From: Micrococcales bacterium
GTDB taxonomy: Bacteria > Actinomycetota > Actinomycetes > S36-B12 > GCA-2699445
Assembly (NCBI GenBank): GCA_002699445.1
Contig: PAAU01000075.1
Coordinates: 1 to 38,923, forward strand
Direction of reading: 5' to 3'
Length of the DNA: 38,923 bases
Part shown: one piece after another, positions 9,701 through 17,934 of the stretch
Position numbering within the stretch: position 1 is the first letter of the stretch
How the letters are laid out: every line of letters starts with the position of its first letter
The notes under the pieces: generated by a model
What the model was told of the DNA's origin: nothing
Database searches by the model: none
The model's input: only the letters and a program-made list of their open reading frames with translations
Position numbers and translations under genes: made by a program

Positions 9701-11600
9701 GCTGATCATCCGGAAACTCCAGCCCAAGGTCATAAATTCGGTAGGGACCCCCACTTGCGGCAGGGAAAGCGAAGGGGCGTTCATCAATGACATGCACTCC
9801 CATGTTTTGCAGGATGGGCAAAATGAGAGATAAAGAAAGCGCATCCCCGGATCGATAAATCTTGAGTCGGCGGTACCGATCCCCCACCTCGTAGGGGCGA
9901 TATAAATTGAGCACCATCTCACCGTGCTGCAGTTGATCCAGTTGGCGTACGTCGGCCACACCGGTGCGGGCGGCGAAGGCCTCCTTGTATGCCTCCGGTA
10001 TAGCGCCACGAAAGAGTCCGGCTAGCCGCGCGCCGTCTTCTTCGCCGATAGCTTCAACAAGTTCATCGTCAAAAGAGTCCTCCCACGACCTGACTGCCGC
10101 CATGATCTCTCGCTCCAGTAGCCGCTGATCCGGAACGGGCAGATGTTCCCCCGGGGCTACTCGCACGACGAAATGTAATCGAGCGAGCACACTCTCTGAG
10201 ACTTTGGTCTGATAGTCAACGGAGGCGCCATTCAGTGCGTCGCTGAGGATGCTTTCTATCTGCAACCTCACTTGGGTGGTGTAGCGATCCCGCGGCAAGT
10301 ACACCAAGCACGACATAAATCGTTCGTAGTCATCTCGACGAAGGAACAACCTGACCCGGCGACGTTCCTGAATCTGCAGTACAGCGAGCGCAGTAGCGAG
10401 GAGTTCCGCAACTCCAGTTTGGAAAAGCTCATCCCGCGGATAGGTCTCCAAGAACAACTGAAGATCCTTGCCGCTGTGCGAATCGGGAGCAAATCCACTG
10501 AGTTCGGCGACCCTCTTCACTTTGGCTCGCAGTACGGGAATCCCTTCGACGCTATGTGTGTAAGCGGACGCTGCATAGAGACCAAGGAATCGATGCTCAC
10601 CGATCACAGATCCGGAACTGTCGAACTGCTTCACTCCCACGTAATCCAGATAGGCAGAGCGGTGAACACGAGACTTTGAGTTTGCCTTTGTCAGGAGCAG
10701 TGGGGCAGTTTCCAGGGCGCGCTCTTGGACAGCTGCGGAAAGCTGAGATAACAAGCGACGTCTACCATCGCCGCCACGAGTAATGCCCAGGCCACTGCCA
10801 GGCTCTACTGCTAGCCACTCTTGACCCTCATCTCGGACTAAGTCATAGCTTCGGTAACCGAGAAAAGTGAAGTTCCCATCAGCCAGCCAATGGAGGAATT
10901 CAGCTGCTTCGCCGCGTTCGGCACCATCAACTCCACCGCTACCCCCATCGACTAGCTCGGCTGCAACGGCAACGGCACGCTGCTGCATCGAAGACCAGTC
11001 CTCCACTGCAGAACGAACATCTGTCAAAACAGCCGCCAAGTTTTGCGCAAGAGCATCTAGCTCCTCAGCATCAGACTCTCGGTCAATATCAATATGGATC
11101 CAAGACTCCAGATTGTGTTGAGGCTCACCACCTGGCGCACCTGTCGATTGAAGTTCCCCCTGGTTATCTCGTTGAACCTGAAATCGTGGGTGGATTATGA
11201 GGTGAATCGATCGACCAGCTCCCGCTAACGCCGCCGACAAAGAGTCAACAAGGAAGGGCGAGTCGTCCACAACGGCTTCCACTACCGTGTGACCGTTAGA
11301 CCAACCATGTTCCGCAATCGTCGGATTGTAGACGCGCAACAACGCCTCTCCGGTATCGCGCCCATGAGCAAGTTGCCGTTGAGAAAGCGCCAATCCCAGC
11401 AGGTCGATTGGATCGCTCTCTTGCAGATCGATCGCAGCAACATTTGCGAAAAACTCGGCCAGATACTCAGACAGCTCCGGGACCGCCTCGCCACCAAGCG
11501 TCCTACTCTCAGCAACGGCAGCGGCAACAGCCTCTGCTCGCACTCGTTCCTCGGTACCGCCGGTCGCGTCGTGGCCCGCCGGCGAGGGTCGGACTGCCAT
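6729..11600 (-). CDS. gdh: NAD-specific glutamate dehydrogenase, large (180-kDa) class
   Basis: At 1623 residues this matches the large L_180 class of NAD-dependent glutamate dehydrogenases (the mycobacterial enzyme is about the same length). The N-terminal half is a regulatory region with ACT-like segments (for example SPFLVDSLSAAL near 114-125). The catalytic domain holds RGGLRWSDRREDF (822-834) and KAQEVKNTVIVPAGAKGGF (842-860) with substrate-binding lysines, then the NAD-binding GIGDMSGDVFGNGML (992-1006). The enzyme oxidises glutamate to 2-oxoglutarate and ammonium in the cytoplasm, which fits the nearby P5C dehydrogenase. The start ATG 11600 has only a weak, distant GAGGA. The upstream gap is shared with a divergent DUF2505 gene and contains a strong palindrome. 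Confidence 0.96.
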   Translation of the reverse strand: MAVRPSPAGHDATGGTEERVRAEAVAAAVAESRTLGGEAVPELSEYLAEFFANVAAIDLQESDPIDLLGLALSQRQLAHGRDTGEALLRVYNPTIAEHGWSNGHTVVEAVVDDSPFLVDSLSAALAGAGRSIHLIIHPRFQVQRDNQGELQSTGAPGGEPQHNLESWIHIDIDRESDAEELDALAQNLAAVLTDVRSAVEDWSSMQQRAVAVAAELVDGGSGGVDGAERGEAAEFLHWLADGNFTFLGYRSYDLVRDEGQEWLAVEPGSGLGITRGGDGRRRLLSQLSAAVQERALETAPLLLTKANSKSRVHRSAYLDYVGVKQFDSSGSVIGEHRFLGLYAASAYTHSVEGIPVLRAKVKRVAELSGFAPDSHSGKDLQLFLETYPRDELFQTGVAELLATALAVLQIQERRRVRLFLRRDDYERFMSCLVYLPRDRYTTQVRLQIESILSDALNGASVDYQTKVSESVLARLHFVVRVAPGEHLPVPDQRLLEREIMAAVRSWEDSFDDELVEAIGEEDGARLAGLFRGAIPEAYKEAFAARTGVADVRQLDQLQHGEMVLNLYRPYEVGDRYRRLKIYRSGDALSLSLILPILQNMGVHVIDERPFAFPAASGGPYRIYDLGLEFPDDQHSDDESLKQRFEETFLAVWSGRSDNDGFNALVLRAALSWQDVVVLRALIRYLRQVNLSFSQSYIEEVLGRNPGITTSLLKLFRSRFDPALGEAREERSERIRASILERIDAIASLDADRILRFLLDLIVKCVRTTFFQEQEPDHPLQVAFKLLPQEISGLPEPRPMFEIWVYSPVVEGVHLRFAAVARGGLRWSDRREDFRTEILGLVKAQEVKNTVIVPAGAKGGFIAKQLPDPNDRDGYAAAGKHAYVRFISGLLDLTDNRIAGDVLPPPRVVRHDGDDPYLVVAADKGTATFSDLANSVAAEYGFWLGDAFASGGSDGYDHKLMGITARGAWESVKRHFREMDIDTQTEDFTCVGIGDMSGDVFGNGMLLSRHIRLVAAFDHRHIFVDPYPDAGSSYEERERLFQLSRSSWDDYERSLISPGGGVFPRTAKSIPITEEMRIALSLDADTRSLSPAELIRDILCSEAQLLWNGGIGTYVKSEHETNVEVGDKANDAVRVNGDQLRVAVVGEGGNLGLTQPGRVEAALAGVRLNTDAIDNSAGVDTSDHEVNIKILLSEVIQAGDLTIKQRNDMLSAMTAEVSALVLADNYAQNLVLGTARAQAAAMLPVHQRLIQQWVADGVIDRKLESLPTDEEMAERLALHRGLTSPELSVLLAYSKMTLSTAMEPTDVASDPYFQPVLAHYFPQRLADRFADRLPQHPLAAGIIRTAVVNETVNHGGIGFVFRVSEETGAQPLEVVHGFAFTRDVFELPELWRQTAALDNEVATAAQTAVHLEVRRLLDRTTRWLVQTYGSGIDLTTEVPRYLPLITDLGPKLPEMLRGDELKRLQSIADRLSGQGIPTDLATWAASLLYRFSLLDVVRIAERTTSDPDPTARLYFAVSEHYEVDEFLTRISGLPREGRWDALARQAMRSDLYQVLASLTAQIARGSDSAQGADERIEQWEEENSAETSRVKATLRQISLLERHDLASLSVALRAMRTLVAQSRS

Positions 11601-11675
11601 AAGCCGAGAGTATCCTCGCCTCCCGTGACGTTGCCGGTCCTGGTCTGTCCTGCCGCTTGCGAGAAATTATTGACT

Positions 11676-11694
11676 ACCTAAGGCATGCTTAGGT
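11676..11694. promoter_or_regulatory. 19-bp palindrome between divergent gdh and DUF2505 promoters
   Basis: ACCTAAG (11676-11682) and CTTAGGT (11688-11694) are perfect inverted arms around GCATG. On the plus strand a TTGACT -35 element (11670-11675) directly abuts the left arm. On the minus strand CTGACC (11697-11692) can serve as -35 and AATAAT (11671-11666) as -10 for gdh, with a 20-bp spacer. The palindrome therefore fills the spacer of both face-to-face promoters. Overlong spacers with ACCT...AGGT dyads are typical of MerR-family sites, but the regulator is not identified here. Confidence 0.5.
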
Positions 11695-11719
11695 CAGATA
11701 TTCCCGACTTGGAGACAGC

Positions 11720-12214
11720 ATGGCCAAGAAGCTTGAGAAGACTCAGCGTTATGACGCGACACCAGAGCAAGTCTGGGACATGTTGCTAAACGAAGATTTC
11801 GTCAAGGAAAAGTGCGAAGCCGCGGGTGCGACTGAAGTATCGGTTGAGACTCTCGAAGAAGATGACGGCACTACCCTTGTCTGCCGACGAGTACTGCCCG
11901 CCAAATTACCTGGGTTTGCAAAGAAGTTCGTCGGTGACTCCATCACGATCACCGAGACACAGCGCTGGAAAAACCCCGACGGGAAATCCCGATCTGCCGA
12001 GTATCTGGCCGACTTCGGCAATAACCCGATATCCATGCAGGGTACGATCTCGGTCGAATCTGACGGTGACGGCACCGTTGTACGGACCTTAGCCAAGGTG
12101 AAGTGCACTGTTGCCTTCGTTGGCGGGAAGATCGAGGGGGTAGCCGTGGATTGGACAGACAAATATCTCGATAAAGAAAATAAGGTTGGTCAGGAGTGGC
12201 TGAACCGATCCTGA
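11720..12214 (+). CDS. DUF2505-family START-like protein
   Basis: The 164-residue cytoplasmic protein has no signal peptide or TM segment. It begins with an alpha/beta segment typical of SRPBCC/START-like folds (RYDATPEQVWDMLLNEDFVKEKCEAAGA) and ends with a long amphipathic helix (GGKIEGVAVDWTDKYLDKE). This matches the actinobacterial DUF2505 family, whose function is unknown; the fold usually holds a hydrophobic ligand. ATG 11720 has GGAG 5 nt upstream. It is the only plus-strand gene in this region and is divergent from gdh, with the shared palindrome between them. It converges on the GT87 gene, 108 nt away. Confidence 0.8.
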   Translation: MAKKLEKTQRYDATPEQVWDMLLNEDFVKEKCEAAGATEVSVETLEEDDGTTLVCRRVLPAKLPGFAKKFVGDSITITETQRWKNPDGKSRSAEYLADFGNNPISMQGTISVESDGDGTVVRTLAKVKCTVAFVGGKIEGVAVDWTDKYLDKENKVGQEWLNRS

Positions 12215-12268
12215 CCCCTCAGTCGTTGCGCGGAGAAGATTCAAAGTTCCCGCTGCCATCGCTGGTCT

Positions 12269-12288
12269 TCCCGGTAACGGGACCGGGA
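12269..12288. terminator. Possible hairpin in convergent gap
   Basis: TCCCGGT (12269-12275) pairs with ACCGGGA (12282-12288) around AACGGG, between the DUF2505 stop and the GT87 stop. No good T-tract follows on either strand, so a terminator role is only suggested by position. Confidence 0.3.
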
Positions 12289-12322
12289 GTCTGGATCTAA
12301 CGGATCGAAGTCACTTTTACAG

Positions 12323-13531
12323 TCAGGCTTGCGGCAACGTCTCGCGCCGCTCGGTGACGTCCACTGCCAATGACTCGGCCGGGCGTGACATCCGAGCGAG
12401 GGCGACTATACAAGCTACGACTACAAGACCTATCCGCACGGTCTGAAGCAACACTGGAAACCATTCGCCAATCATGAATCCTGCATAACCCCAGGGGTAC
12501 AGTACTTGGGCTAGCCCCGCCGCAATCAGCAACAACAAGACCGGCAGGCGTAATCTCGATCTGGAGCTGGCCACGCAGAGCCCTCCGATCGCGAGCAACC
12601 AAATCGAATACTGCGGAGAGAATACTCGAGAAAAAGTGACGCTCGTCAGCACGACGGTAAGAGCAACGTCGGCCGGCAAGTGAGTCGCCAGCACTCCGCG
12701 CCACCAGCACAAGCCCAACCAGCCTAGGGCCAATAAGAGTCCAGCGGTGGTGAGGGCAGCAGCCGGCCCAGCTCCCGAACTATCAACCTCCATGGCGCCA
12801 AAGCGATATGTCATTTCTATATCGCCGCCAAAAGCATTCCCGATCATGAAAGGGAGCGCTGCCACCGATTCGATCTGCAGCCCCCGACCGCGTTGGCCGG
12901 CAAGGAAGCCTCCGACCTCATCAAAAAGCAGGAAGGTCAACCCGAGGAGGGCGAGCGAGACGACCGCAAACACCGTCACGCCGCGCAGCGCCTGTCGCTT
13001 CGGCAAGATGATCAGCAGCAGTACCGGCCAGAGCTTTAGAGCGGCGCCTAACGCGGTCCATACCCCCACTCGAACCGGTCGATTGGCCGAAAGGATGGCC
13101 AAGACCGCCAGCAAGGCGGGAATAACATCAAACCGATACAGCAGCACGGGCCCGATTACCAACCCGGAAGCAATCCAAAACCAACCTGCAGTCGAGCTGT
13201 GTCGGTAGAGAACTACGGTCAAGAGCAAGTCTACAAAGACGAAAGCACCCACAAGAACCGCCGTAGGCGTGCTACCGATCAAACCGATGGCGAAAACAAT
13301 CGCTGCCGCCGGCGGGTACTGCCACATCTCATCGACCGGTAGCTCCCCTGCCGCGATACTGGGTAGCCAGCGTACGTACACCTCTATATCGTCAAAGACC
13401 AAGGTTCCAGCTGGATACCAAGAAAGCGGCACCAGACCCGCCACGACTAGCCACGCCCGACTCGTCAACCACGCGAGAGCTGGTAGCCACAGACGAGTAA
13501 ACGTTCCTGCCCCCTCTTTATGCACTGTCAC
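12323..13531 (-). CDS. GT87-type (DUF2029) polyprenol-phosphate-dependent mannosyltransferase
   Basis: The 402-residue polytopic membrane protein has around ten hydrophobic segments. The GAALKLWPVLLLIILP stretch in its first half is characteristic of GT87/DUF2029 glycosyltransferases, and a FSRVFSPQYSIWLLA segment is also typical. Actinobacterial members transfer mannose from polyprenol-phosphate-mannose outside the membrane onto lipoglycans or phosphatidylinositol mannosides. The start GTG 13531 overlaps the TGA stop of the P5C dehydrogenase gene (GTGA). A second GTG two codons later has GGAG 5 nt upstream and could be the real start. The exact acceptor cannot be told from sequence. Confidence 0.85.
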   Translation of the reverse strand: MTVHKEGAGTFTRLWLPALAWLTSRAWLVVAGLVPLSWYPAGTLVFDDIEVYVRWLPSIAAGELPVDEMWQYPPAAAIVFAIGLIGSTPTAVLVGAFVFVDLLLTVVLYRHSSTAGWFWIASGLVIGPVLLYRFDVIPALLAVLAILSANRPVRVGVWTALGAALKLWPVLLLIILPKRQALRGVTVFAVVSLALLGLTFLLFDEVGGFLAGQRGRGLQIESVAALPFMIGNAFGGDIEMTYRFGAMEVDSSGAGPAAALTTAGLLLALGWLGLCWWRGVLATHLPADVALTVVLTSVTFSRVFSPQYSIWLLAIGGLCVASSRSRLRLPVLLLLIAAGLAQVLYPWGYAGFMIGEWFPVLLQTVRIGLVVVACIVALARMSRPAESLAVDVTERRETLPQA

Positions 13532-15156
13532 TCCATATGTGGGTAGCGATGATCAGTAGGAGGGTCAAAGCTCTCCTTTATCGATCGGGTGCTCGTCCAC
13601 CGCATCAGATTTTGCGCCGCACCAGCCTTGTCATTCGTACCCGACGCTCGAGCCCCACCGAAGGGCTGTTGGCCGACCACTGCGCCAGTGGGTTTGTCGT
13701 TGATATAGAAGTTACCGGCCGTATATCGAAGTCCATGCATCGCATTCGCCACTGCCGTTCGATCTTGAGCAATGATCGATCCGGTGAGTGCATAAGGCGA
13801 GACTCTATCGAGTTGCCGCAGCATCGCCTCATAGTCTGCATCTTCGTAGACATGCACCGAGAGGATAGGGCCGAAATACTCGGTGGAGAAGTACTCCGCA
13901 GCCGGATCGCGGCACTCCAGTACGGTGGGTCGCACGAAGTACCCCTGCGAATCATCGGCGGTGCCACCAGCCAAAACTTCCACTGAATCGTCGGCAGCAG
14001 CACGCTGTTGCACTCCGGTGAGTTTGTCGAAAGCTCGCCTATCGATAACTGCCGACATGAAATTACTGAAGTCCAAAACGCTTCCCATCTCGAGTGCATT
14101 GGCCGTGCTCGCGACCTCGTCTCGAATCTGGGACCACAGACTCCGCGGCACATACGCGCGGGAGGCGGCGGAGCATTTTTGCCCTTGATATTCGAAGGCG
14201 CCTCGAATCATGGCAGTAACAGCCACCGCCGGGTCAGCGGATGGATGAACCACGATGAAATCCTTACCCCCAGTCTCGCCAACTATCCGGGGGTAACTGC
14301 GGTAACCCTCAATATTGTTGCCCACCGAACGCCAGAGCATTTGGAACACTGCGGTTGACCCCGTGAAGTGAATGCCGGCGAGGTCTGGATCGCCTAGCAC
14401 TACCTCTGAAACTGGCGGTCCGTAGCCGGTCACCATATTGATAACGCCTGGTGGCATACCAGCCTCAATCAGCAACTCCATCAGCAACGAGGCGGCGAAC
14501 TGTTGTGTCGGCGCTGGCTTCCAAATCACTGTGTTACCCATCAGAGCCGGCGCCGTCGGGAGATTGCCAGCAATTGCGGTGAAATTAAATGGGGTAACGG
14601 CATACACGAATCCCTCTAGAGGGCGATGATCACTTCTGTTCCATACCCCTCGCGACGAGATGGGTTGTTCGGCAAGGATGTCGCGAGCGAAGGCCACATT
14701 GAATCGCCAGAAGTCAATGAGTTCGCAGGCTGAGTCAATCTCGGCTTGAATAGCGGTCTTGGATTGACCCAACATGGTCGCGGCATTCACAGTGTCCCGC
14801 CAAGGACCCGCCAACAAGTCGGCCGCCTTCAGTAAAATGGCTGCGCGGCTATCGAAATCAAGATTGCGCCAGTCTTGCGCCGCCTCTTTGGCAGCTCTAA
14901 CCGCTCCTTCCGCATCCACCTGCGTGCTCTCGTGTCCAACACCCAAGACCTGTTCATGGGCATGTGGTTGTACTACCGAAAACTCCTCCCCGGATGCTGG
15001 TAACCAGTTACCACCCACGTACTGAGCGAATTCTCGGGCTGAGCCACGGTCCAGTTCGGCCAAGCGCTGCTGCAGCGACTCACGATGTCGGCTACCTGGC
15101 TCGTAGTTGCGAATAGGCTCGTTTACTGGCGTAGGGGTATTAGAGACGGCGTCCAC
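13528..15156 (-). CDS. pruA: L-glutamate gamma-semialdehyde (delta-1-pyrroline-5-carboxylate) dehydrogenase
   Basis: The 542-residue aldehyde dehydrogenase has the general-base glutamate in VGETGGKDF (E294) and the catalytic cysteine in GQKCSAASRAYVP (C328), with NAD-binding segments AVTPFNFTAIAGN and HFTGSTAVF. Length and motifs fit the P5C dehydrogenase subfamily, which oxidises glutamate semialdehyde to glutamate, the second step of proline catabolism. I chose GTG 15156 because GGAGG lies 5 nt upstream and the protein then begins MDAVSNTPTPVNEPI, like mycobacterial RocA; upstream in-frame ATGs lack a well-placed Shine-Dalgarno. No proline dehydrogenase gene is in the window. It is coupled to the GT87 gene by a 4-nt overlap, and gdh nearby would use its product. 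Confidence 0.95.
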   Translation of the reverse strand: MDAVSNTPTPVNEPIRNYEPGSRHRESLQQRLAELDRGSAREFAQYVGGNWLPASGEEFSVVQPHAHEQVLGVGHESTQVDAEGAVRAAKEAAQDWRNLDFDSRAAILLKAADLLAGPWRDTVNAATMLGQSKTAIQAEIDSACELIDFWRFNVAFARDILAEQPISSRGVWNRSDHRPLEGFVYAVTPFNFTAIAGNLPTAPALMGNTVIWKPAPTQQFAASLLMELLIEAGMPPGVINMVTGYGPPVSEVVLGDPDLAGIHFTGSTAVFQMLWRSVGNNIEGYRSYPRIVGETGGKDFIVVHPSADPAVAVTAMIRGAFEYQGQKCSAASRAYVPRSLWSQIRDEVASTANALEMGSVLDFSNFMSAVIDRRAFDKLTGVQQRAAADDSVEVLAGGTADDSQGYFVRPTVLECRDPAAEYFSTEYFGPILSVHVYEDADYEAMLRQLDRVSPYALTGSIIAQDRTAVANAMHGLRYTAGNFYINDKPTGAVVGQQPFGGARASGTNDKAGAAQNLMRWTSTRSIKESFDPPTDHRYPHME

Positions 15157-15255
15157 CAGATCCTCCGTGCGGTCTTCGAGTTGGACTCTCATCCTTGCAC
15201 CGCAGAGGCAACGATCGCACATCTTTCGCGCCCAGATAGAGGGTGATCGCGCGGA

Positions 15256-16251
15256 TTAGCCAACTTCCGATAAGTGGTCTGGCCCAACATTTTCTGGATC
15301 CCGGAGGGCTTGCACGCTGGTCCGTAACGAGGTTTCCAACACATCGATCCGGCGGGGCAGATCCATCACATTGCCGCCCATCGCCTCTAGATCTTCCGGA
15401 CCGGGACCAATGATGGTGACCTGACAGCCCTTAGAACGCACATTCTCGGCTTCGCGCAGACATCGTTTCGTAACTTGCAACCGCCAACGACGTTCGAGTC
15501 GAGTGAGCAGATGATTCGGACGGTCAAGGTGGAAAGACACCATGGGGGCAAGGACAAAAACTTCGTCTAAGCCTTGCCCGGCAAGAAGATCGACATTGGT
15601 TGCCGACCAGGTACCGCCGTCGATATATTCCCTGTCGCCTATCTTCACCGGGCTAAACCAACCCGGGATGGCGCAGGATGCCATAACGGATTCTGACAAT
15701 GGGGCTACCGGTGCACCGGGCTTCCCAAACGCCACACGTTGGCCATCGGAGTAATCCATAGCGACTATCCATACGTTTGGATGCGGAGACCATTCGTCCA
15801 TAGGCGTCACCGCTTCAACCAAATGGCCAACGCGTGCCAATGACCCGGTACCGACCGGCAGGAAGCCACTGAGTACCGCTGTCGGGGGCATGCTGCGACC
15901 ACGACGCAGGCTGGTCCCTATCAGCTTTGCCGAACCCGGACCAAGGAGGCGTGGTCTTTTCGGACGACCACTCCCCGTCGCTTTCTCATAGTCAAACGAG
16001 TAGCCCGCAAGCGGTCCATCTGTAATCGGGTGACCACGCTGATGAGAGAGCATTTGTTCACTGGATACGCCAGCGCCAAGTAGTGCCGCCAACACGGATC
16101 CGGCTGATGTCCCTGCAAGCACATCACATTCTCGCGGGTCGATACCGTGAACTTCACGCAGCGCGTTCAGGGCCCCGACCATCCATGCCGCCCCAAGTAC
16201 TCCGCCGCCGCCAAGGACTAAGCCCCGGCGGATACTTCGTCGAGCGGCCAT
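15256..16251 (-). CDS. Patatin-like phospholipase
   Basis: The 331-residue protein has the patatin oxyanion loop LGGGGVLGAAW (13-23), the nucleophile elbow GTSAG with S49, and the catalytic aspartate in DGG (D211-G213), so the Ser-Asp dyad is intact. No convincing signal peptide or TM segment is seen, so a cytoplasmic or peripheral location is likely. Such enzymes hydrolyse acyl esters of phospholipids or neutral lipids. ATG 16251 has AAGGTGAG upstream. It follows a WS/DGAT acyltransferase gene by 61 nt on the same strand, suggesting linked synthesis and turnover of storage lipid (inference). Confidence 0.9.
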   Translation of the reverse strand: MAARRSIRRGLVLGGGGVLGAAWMVGALNALREVHGIDPRECDVLAGTSAGSVLAALLGAGVSSEQMLSHQRGHPITDGPLAGYSFDYEKATGSGRPKRPRLLGPGSAKLIGTSLRRGRSMPPTAVLSGFLPVGTGSLARVGHLVEAVTPMDEWSPHPNVWIVAMDYSDGQRVAFGKPGAPVAPLSESVMASCAIPGWFSPVKIGDREYIDGGTWSATNVDLLAGQGLDEVFVLAPMVSFHLDRPNHLLTRLERRWRLQVTKRCLREAENVRSKGCQVTIIGPGPEDLEAMGGNVMDLPRRIDVLETSLRTSVQALRDPENVGPDHLSEVG

Positions 16252-16312
16252 ATTCTCACCTTACGTGTCGAGACAAGAACTCTGCGTAGCGGTCTGGTTA
16301 CAAGCGACTCCG

Positions 16313-17731
16313 CTATGCCTTTACGGTACGCCTTCTGCCACTGGGCGTAGTTGTATCGAGCAATTCGGACAAAGCTGCGACAATACAGTCAGATAGGACA
16401 TCTATGTCAGGCATCGCATCCCGATCGGCATTCAGCCCGAAGTACACTCCTCCGTCATAAGAGGTAAGCCCCACACTGACAGCCTGATTCTTAGCTAATG
16501 GGACCACCGGGTAGGCCGCAACCATTTTCGATCCACCAGCGTAAAGCGGGAATTGAGGTCCTGGAACATTCGTGACTACTAGATTCCACACCCGGCGGGT
16601 TAGGCCGCTAGCAGCGCGAGCTCCTGCCGCATGCAGCGTCGGAGGCGCGAAACCAGTCAGTCCAACCAGAGCTTGAGCACCCATTGCCTGACCGCTCGAC
16701 TTCAACTGACCCATTTCAAAAGCAACTCGTTGAAGCCGCACCACCGGGTCGGGCTCACCGACCGGTAAATCACACAGGAATGCGGCCACATGATTGCCCT
16801 CGGTCGAATCAGTCTCGGGCTGCACACTGACGGGCACGAGTGCGCGCATAGTACTTCGAGGAGATAGGTTCTCGCCTCGAGTCATCAACCACTCACGGAG
16901 TGCACCGGCAAGAACTGCCAGAACCACATCGTTGACCGTACCTCCATGAGCCTTACGGATTCGTTTGTAATCGTCGAGTTGGGTATCAGCGGTACCGTAC
17001 CTGCGCTGCTCCCCAATCTCCACATTCAACGGACTGCTATCGGGTGGTCGAACAACTGTGGCTGCGGCGCTCAAGACCCCAGCCATATTTCTGCCGATCC
17101 CTACCGCACTCTCGCGAACATCACTAAGACCCACCCGGACTGATTCCATGATGGTGGCCGGTGAGCGCAGCGCATCCGCCATGCCACCTGCAAGTAACTC
17201 GAATGACGAAGGTTCTCGAGCCGGGCGCCAGACATCGGTACCCATCTGACGCGGCTCCGGTGTTACGTCAAGAATCACCTGTCCAATATCGACGGCAGCC
17301 ATACCATCAACCATGGCATGGTGACTCTTGGTCAAGATTGCGAAGCGGCCTCCTTCCAGACCTTCGATTAGATACATCTCCCAGAGCGGACGAGCTAGAT
17401 CAAGTGGTCTCGACATGATGCGAGCGACCAGCTCTCTCAGTTGTCCGTCTGTGCCTGGACGCGGAAGAGCCGAACGACGTACGTGATAGGTAACGTCGAA
17501 GGACTCGTCGTCAACCCAGACGGGATTCGCGAACCTACCGGGAACTCGCCGGATCCGTTGCCGATAGCGTGGGACGAAAGCGATACGTGTCCTGATCAAC
17601 TGCACCAGCCGGTCGTGATCGAACCCGTCTGCCGGTGCTTCAAAGACCGCCACGCTGCCAACATGCATCGGTGTTGTCGCTTCCTCCAGGTAGAGGAAAG
17701 ACGCATCGAGCGGGCTCAGCCGGTCTGCCAC
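16313..17731 (-). CDS. WS/DGAT wax ester synthase / diacylglycerol O-acyltransferase
   Basis: The 472-residue protein begins MADRLSPLDASFLYLE, the PLDAxFLxxE signature of actinobacterial WS/DGAT enzymes, and carries the catalytic HHxxxDG motif as HHAMVDG (137-143). A second family motif, NDVVLAVLAGALREWL, lies past the middle, and VVTNVPGPQFPLYAGG near the C terminus. It transfers acyl groups from acyl-CoA to diacylglycerol or fatty alcohols to make triacylglycerol or wax esters at the membrane or lipid droplet. The start is GTG 17731 with AGGAGG 4 nt upstream. It is first in a minus-strand run, with the patatin-like gene after it and the large non-coding gap before it. Confidence 0.95.
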   Translation of the reverse strand: MADRLSPLDASFLYLEEATTPMHVGSVAVFEAPADGFDHDRLVQLIRTRIAFVPRYRQRIRRVPGRFANPVWVDDESFDVTYHVRRSALPRPGTDGQLRELVARIMSRPLDLARPLWEMYLIEGLEGGRFAILTKSHHAMVDGMAAVDIGQVILDVTPEPRQMGTDVWRPAREPSSFELLAGGMADALRSPATIMESVRVGLSDVRESAVGIGRNMAGVLSAAATVVRPPDSSPLNVEIGEQRRYGTADTQLDDYKRIRKAHGGTVNDVVLAVLAGALREWLMTRGENLSPRSTMRALVPVSVQPETDSTEGNHVAAFLCDLPVGEPDPVVRLQRVAFEMGQLKSSGQAMGAQALVGLTGFAPPTLHAAGARAASGLTRRVWNLVVTNVPGPQFPLYAGGSKMVAAYPVVPLAKNQAVSVGLTSYDGGVYFGLNADRDAMPDIDVLSDCIVAALSELLDTTTPSGRRRTVKA

Positions 17732-17854
17732 GAGGCCTCCTGTCGTCTTCTCTAGTATCCACGCGAGTCAGATCGCATTGACGGGGGCATGCCGTGGAGT
17801 TCGCTCAGAACCGCTCGATTTGCCCCTTAAACCCCCGCTGTCCGCACAGGCTAC

Positions 17855-17885
17855 GGATTCTGAATCCCCATAACGGGTGAATCCC
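17855..17885. repeat. TGAATCCC direct repeat overlapping a perfect dyad
   Basis: GGATTC-T-GAATCC (17855-17867) is a perfect inverted repeat. TGAATCCC occurs at 17861-17868 and again at 17878-17885. They lie upstream of the WS/DGAT gene (minus) and upstream of the putative plus-strand RNA, so they could be an operator or part of an RNA structure. No family is assigned. Confidence 0.4.
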
Positions 17886-17934
17886 ACGGTCGGTTGACGC
17901 TTCACGTTGCCATCATCACCCGGACAAAGTCACC

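Noticed and set aside
11676-11700. IdeR/DtxR iron box
   Set aside because: The half-sites ACCTAA and TTAGGT are in the opposite order to the iron-box consensus.
17855-17890. GGGTGAATCC segment resembling part of the ydaO/c-di-AMP riboswitch
   Set aside because: Other conserved ydaO blocks are not found nearby and no plus-strand gene follows; the match is too short.
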